From: an uncultured Flavobacteriales bacterium
GTDB lineage: Bacteria > Bacteroidota > Bacteroidia > Flavobacteriales_G > Salibacteraceae
Length of the DNA stretch: 64,000 bases
Assembly: GCA_937899835.1 (NCBI GenBank)
Contig: CALCCE010000252.1
Coordinates: forward strand, 39,229-103,228
Direction of reading: 5' to 3'
Part shown: positions 60,810 through 64,000 of the stretch, piece by piece
How the letters are laid out: every line of letters starts with the position of its first letter
Numbering within the stretch: position 1 is the stretch's first letter
The notes under the pieces: model-generated
What the model saw: the letters and a program-made list of their open reading frames with translations, nothing else
The model's database searches: none
What the model was told of the DNA's origin: nothing
Program-made: the position numbers and the translations under genes

Positions 60810-61223
60810 TCAGCTTCCACCGGCCCCACCCCTGCCGAAACTGCCACCGCCACAAAAAGCGGAAGAACTATGAGAAGAATTGTTTCCGGGGCTAAAACTA
60901 CTACACGACCACGAACTCCCCCACTCGATTTGAGCGGTGTTTGTTAAAAAGACCTTGTTGAGCCAGGTCCCGACAAATTTGGCAAAGAAGTAATCGCATG
61001 GTTTGCCTGCAAGAACCTCCAATAACTGAGCTCCACTGATAATTTCTAAGGCTTGCACGCAATTATTTAGCAGTGGCGGTGCTTGTTTGGCCAACAGATG
61101 GAAGCAAGCCTTCCCAGACCGAATCAAACCAGGTTTAGATGATGCCCCGCTTTGAACCAACAGCAAGGCAGGTGCCAAAAGCGGCCCTAACCACAAGAGT
61201 CGTAAGAAAGGTAGAGCAATCAC
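60810..61223 (-). CDS. Exported protein with glycine-rich tail between TPM genes
   Basis: 137 residues from a GTG at 61223 that overlaps the preceding stop as GTGA. The N-terminus is hydrophobic (FLRLLWLGPLLAPALLLVQ) and looks like a signal peptide or anchor. The middle is helical (FHLLAKQAPPLLNNCVQALE). The C-terminus is Ser/Gly-rich and ends CGGGSFGRGGAGGS, very like the GGGFGGGGAGGSW tails of TPM proteins, but there is no TPM domain. It ends 25 bases before the next TPM gene's ATG. It could be a remodelled or degraded TPM relative or a separate small family. Confidence 0.5.
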   Translation of the reverse strand: MIALPFLRLLWLGPLLAPALLLVQSGASSKPGLIRSGKACFHLLAKQAPPLLNNCVQALEIISGAQLLEVLAGKPCDYFFAKFVGTWLNKVFLTNTAQIEWGSSWSCSSFSPGNNSSHSSSAFCGGGSFGRGGAGGS

Positions 61224-61660
61224 CCGAAAGAAATATCGTCTGGCAATTCATTAGCATCGTTTGCCTGGCGAGGAAAATGTTGGCTCAATTGTTTGCCCGC
61301 CTCTTCTATGCCCCACACCAAGGCCTCCAAAAACCTTCCGGCTTTGAAATGTACTTTCATGGTGTCGCGAATGTCGTCCCAGAAATACTTAGGCACCACC
61401 GCATTGATACCGGCATCCCCCAAAATGGCAAACTTGTGGTCCTTGTAGGCCAGGTAGAAAAGCACCCCGTTTCGGCGTTCGGTTTCGTGCATTTGCAACT
61501 TTTCGAAAAGAAAAGCAGCACGGTCCAACACCATGGCCTTGCAACGGTCTTCGAGGTGCAGACGAATTTCGCCGGAGGTTTGACTTTCGGCACGGGCCAC
61601 CGCTGCTCGTAGGGCTTCCTGCTCCTGCTTATCAAACAAGTTAAAAATGTCGTCGGTCAT
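61220..61660 (-). CDS. Soluble TPM-domain protein
   Basis: 146 residues from the ATG at 61660. A stand-alone TPM domain (PF04536): LFDKQEQEALRAAVARAESQ, TSGEIRLHLEDRCKAMVLDR, NGVLFYLAYKDHKFAILGDA, GINAVVPKYFWDDIRDTMKV. No signal peptide, so cytoplasmic or membrane-associated. It is the first TPM gene of the cluster and overlaps the next frame by 4 bases (GTGA). Such short TPM proteins are commonly encoded beside LemA and longer TPM proteins in Bacteroidota. Confidence 0.9.
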   Translation of the reverse strand: MTDDIFNLFDKQEQEALRAAVARAESQTSGEIRLHLEDRCKAMVLDRAAFLFEKLQMHETERRNGVLFYLAYKDHKFAILGDAGINAVVPKYFWDDIRDTMKVHFKAGRFLEALVWGIEEAGKQLSQHFPRQANDANELPDDISFG

Positions 61661-61674
61661 AATTCAAAATCAGG

Positions 61675-61782
61675 TTACCCCTTGTAGTTACGCACCGCTT
61701 CATGGTATTGTTTACGCCTTAGCGCTAAATAATGAGCGAGCGCCTGCGCAACGCTGCTAAACATTTCGGCTTCTCGATTCAT
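61675..61782 (-). pseudogene. Possible LemA remnant (35 codons)
   Basis: A short frame from ATG 61782 to TAA 61675 ends 14 bases before the TPM gene. Its end, RRKQYHEAVRNYKG, resembles the conserved LemA segment 'ARxYYNxAVRxYN'. LemA normally precedes TPM genes. The match is short and may be chance. Confidence 0.25.
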
Positions 61783-61918
61783 ACCCACATTGGCCGTACT
61801 TCCTCAATAACCGTTAGTGCCGGGTTCATATCATTAAGCAGTAGAGTTCCTTTGCTCAGATTGATTAACCGGTGGAGAAAATGGCATTTGCAATCAGTTT
61901 AGCAGCGTACAGTTAATA

Positions 61919-61944
61919 AAAAAGCCTCCCGAAGGAGGCTTTTT
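61919..61944 (-). terminator. Terminator of htpG
   Basis: GCCTCC (61924-61929) and GGAGGC (61934-61939) form a tight stem with 4-base loop (CGAA on the plus strand). On the minus strand it is followed by TTTTT. It lies just past the htpG stop at 61949. Confidence 0.85.
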
Positions 61945-61948
61945 GTCA

Positions 61949-63835
61949 TTAGTCAATCAGTTCGAGACTGCGTTGTATGAATTGCGTTAGCTCCTCTCCT
62001 TTCAGCATGTTTTGCGAAAGTAGTGCCAGGTCAGTAGCCTGTTTGGCGAGGGCATTTTTCTTACCGGCATCGTCTTCAGTCAAAATTCGACTGATGAGAG
62101 GGTGGTTGCTATTTACCACCAGGTTGTAGCTGTCGGGCAGGTTTCCGCCGAAGCCTCCACCTCCGCCTATCTGGTTCATTTCCTTCATCCTCCGCATGAA
62201 CTCAGGCTGGGTAATGGTAACCGGTTGGGCTTTTTCGTGAAGACTCTCAAACACTACCGTGAAGTTTTCTTTGGTAACCAAGCCTTCTAAAATCGGTTTC
62301 AGCTCCTCTTTTTGTTCGTCACTGAGGTTCGACTCTGGCACGTCATCCTTCTGGATGAGTTTGTCAATCGTGTCAGCATCTACACGGGCAAATGTGAGGT
62401 TGGTGTTGTCTTGCTCCAACTTGCCTACAATGTGGCTGGAAAGCTGAGTGTCCATTACCAACACATCGTAGCCTCGGTCTTTGGCGGCTTGCACAAAACC
62501 GTGTTGCTCTTCAGCGTCAGCGGTGTAGAGCACCACCAGTTTGTCATTTTTGTCGGTTTGCGCTTCTTTGATCTGTTCCAGGTATTCCTCTTTGGTGAAA
62601 CATTTGCCATCGGTATTCTTCAGCAGGGCGAAGCCTTTCACCCGGTCGTAGAATTTGTCGTCGGTTAGCATTCCATACTCCAGGAAGATGCGGATATCGT
62701 CCCACTTTTGCTCAAAGTCTTCGCGATCGCCTTTGAACATCTCTTGCAACTTATCGGCAACTTTTTTGCTGATGTGGTTGCTGATTTTTTTCACGTTGCC
62801 ATCCGACTGCAGGTAGGAACGGGAAACGTTCAGGGGAATATCCGGACTATCGATCACCCCGTGGAGCAGGGTGAGAAAATCGGGCACAATGCCCTCTACA
62901 GAATCAGTAACAAACACTTGGTTCGAATACAACTGAATCTTATTTTTCTGTAACTCAAACTTGCCTTTGAGACGTGGGAAATAGAGAATCCCGGTCAGGT
63001 TGAATGGGTAATCCACATTGAGGTGGATGTTGAACATCGGGTCCTCAAAAGTCATAGGGTATAGCTCCCGATAGAATCCCTTGTAATCTTCATCCGTTAA
63101 ATCCGAAGGCTTTTTGGTCCAGGCCGGTTTCGGATTGTTGATGATGTTGGGTACCTCCTCGGTCACCTCTTTGGCATCGTCTCCTTCACCCTCAGTGTGG
63201 GTTTCCTGGCGGGTACCAAACTGAATTTCAATGGGAAGAAACTTGCAGTATTTGTCGAGGATGCCTTTAATACGAGACTCTTCTAAGAATTCTTTGCTGT
63301 CTTCCGAAATGTGCATCACAATGTCCGTGCCCCGCACTTTCCGATCGGTGGGCTCCATGTCGTATTCCGGGCTACCGGTACACGTCCACTTGATGGCTTT
63401 GCTTCCTGGTCCCTTTTTATGGGATTTAGAAATCACATCCACTTTGTCTGAAACCATAAAACTGGAATAGAATCCCAAACCAAAGTGCCCAATAATACCT
63501 GCTTCTTCTGCTTTGCCTTCGTATTTCTTCAGAAAGTCTTCTGCTCCTGAAAAGGCTACTTCGTTAAGGTATTTTTCCACTTCCGCTTCCGTCATGCCGA
63601 TACCGCTATCGCTCACGGTAATGGTTCCAGCGTCTTTGTCAACAGCTACACGCACCGTGAGGTCGCCGATTTCGCCTTTAAAATCACCGACGGCAGAAAG
63701 TGTTTTGAGTTTCTGAGATGCGTCTACTGCGTTGGAAACGATTTCCCGCAGGAAAATTTCGTGGTCAGAGTACAGGAATTTTTTGATGATCGGAAATATA
63801 TTGTCCGCCTGTACATTGATCTTTCCAGTTGCCAT
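61949..63835 (-). CDS. htpG: Molecular chaperone HtpG (Hsp90)
   Basis: 628 residues from the ATG at 63835; length is normal for bacterial Hsp90. N-terminal GHKL ATPase: FLREIVSNAVDASQKLKTLS with the catalytic Glu, SDSGIGMTEAEVEKYLNEVA with the Asp of the ATP pocket, and GHFGLGFYSSFMVSD lid/loop. The middle domain carries the YPFNLTGILYFPRLKGKFEL and LPLNVSRSYLQ-type arginine loop (IPLNVSRSYLQSD). The C-terminal dimerisation domain lies at about 500-628. It folds and protects client proteins in the cytoplasm during stress. It is monocistronic with a terminator at 61919. Confidence 0.98.
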   Translation of the reverse strand: MATGKINVQADNIFPIIKKFLYSDHEIFLREIVSNAVDASQKLKTLSAVGDFKGEIGDLTVRVAVDKDAGTITVSDSGIGMTEAEVEKYLNEVAFSGAEDFLKKYEGKAEEAGIIGHFGLGFYSSFMVSDKVDVISKSHKKGPGSKAIKWTCTGSPEYDMEPTDRKVRGTDIVMHISEDSKEFLEESRIKGILDKYCKFLPIEIQFGTRQETHTEGEGDDAKEVTEEVPNIINNPKPAWTKKPSDLTDEDYKGFYRELYPMTFEDPMFNIHLNVDYPFNLTGILYFPRLKGKFELQKNKIQLYSNQVFVTDSVEGIVPDFLTLLHGVIDSPDIPLNVSRSYLQSDGNVKKISNHISKKVADKLQEMFKGDREDFEQKWDDIRIFLEYGMLTDDKFYDRVKGFALLKNTDGKCFTKEEYLEQIKEAQTDKNDKLVVLYTADAEEQHGFVQAAKDRGYDVLVMDTQLSSHIVGKLEQDNTNLTFARVDADTIDKLIQKDDVPESNLSDEQKEELKPILEGLVTKENFTVVFESLHEKAQPVTITQPEFMRRMKEMNQIGGGGGFGGNLPDSYNLVVNSNHPLISRILTEDDAGKKNALAKQATDLALLSQNMLKGEELTQFIQRSLELID

Positions 63836-63927
63836 AATGATGGTCTGAGTTTATGTATTGTGGATGGTTTATTCTTTATCGGCTCGCCAAATGTCAAAGT
63901 TTGTGCCACCCGAAATCGTCTGCCACA

Positions 63928-63945
63928 TTGTCGGAAAAACGACAA
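63928..63945 (-). promoter_or_regulatory. Inverted repeat upstream of htpG
   Basis: TTGTCG (63928-63933) and CGACAA (63940-63945) are perfect 6-base arms around GAAAAA. It lies 93-110 bases before the htpG ATG. Heat-shock operators such as CIRCE do not match it. A role is not proved. Confidence 0.25.
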
Positions 63946-64000
63946 AAGACACGATTTAATTACCGGCCCACGACTTGTAAAAGTTCCATTTTGTCAGTAT

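Noticed and set aside
61139..61612. 157-codon plus-strand frame
   Set aside because: Antisense to the soluble TPM gene and the glycine-tailed frame; no independent support.
1..64000. CRISPR arrays, insertion sequences, prophage, rRNA, replication origin
   Set aside because: No regularly spaced repeats, transposase, integrase or phage motifs, and no rRNA-like sequence were found on reading the window.

Overview
The window is a piece of a Bacteroidota chromosome (Saprospiria, Chitinophagia or Flavobacteriia-like; not resolved further). The evidence is internal. Four exported proteins end in type A Por-secretion (T9SS) sorting domains. Several spaced elements match the Bacteroidota promoter pattern (TTTG or TTG, about 19 bases, TAnnTTTG). 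There are family markers such as DUF5686, BatA-like, Omp28-like, TPM/RDD, HisKA_2 and LytTR proteins, and signal peptides that often end in AQ. There is one tRNA, tRNA-Thr(CGT). No rRNA, insertion sequence, phage, CRISPR array or replication origin was seen. It reads as ordinary, dense chromosomal sequence with many exported and signalling proteins.

Layout. 1-6.4 kb (minus strand): an exported protein running off the left edge, a T9SS cargo protein, a small hypothetical, and a very long TraB/GumN-type exported protein. 6.9-12.5 kb: an ECF sigma factor with a one-TM coiled-coil partner, a DPP-IV-type S9 peptidase and an Omp28-like thioredoxin-fold protein. 12.5-20.4 kb: an unknown exported protein, a DUF5686 outer-membrane protein, a small membrane protein, then a BatA-like/VWA membrane protein followed by a dihydroorotase homologue that lacks its metal ligands. 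21-28.7 kb: the most striking locus, a four-gene operon. It encodes a PD40/TPR/OmpA-like protein, an exported WD40-caspase, a TPR histidine kinase and a LytTR response regulator, closed by a clear terminator. 28.8-34.9 kb: a methyltransferase, a truncated two-component propeller gene ending inside a strong terminator hairpin, an exported GH13 amylase, a DUF4139/MuiA-like protein and a PlsC acyltransferase. 35-38.5 kb: Dps, tRNA-Thr, a two-PDZ T9SS protein and a sigma factor/membrane protein pair. 38.8-43.5 kb: a lipoprotein, two orphans, a lytic-transglycosylase-like protein, a GNAT acetyltransferase and a small unknown.

43.9-54.3 kb is a run of regulators: a HAMP/HisKA kinase with a Crp/Fnr regulator, an exported haloalkane-dehalogenase-like hydrolase, a propeller-LytS kinase overlapping a LytTR regulator, and a NarL-type regulator next to a TPR-HisKA_3 kinase. 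54.3-64 kb holds envelope and stress housekeeping: two tandem FKBP isomerases, a TerB-DnaJ protein, a YbjQ-family protein coupled to a previously easy-to-miss 41-residue membrane protein, RDD and TPM-domain proteins around a novel glycine-tailed exported protein, and htpG.

Start codons were moved inward from the longest frame wherever a signal peptide, a promoter element or a family N-terminus supported it. Homology statements come from recognised motifs and not from a database search.
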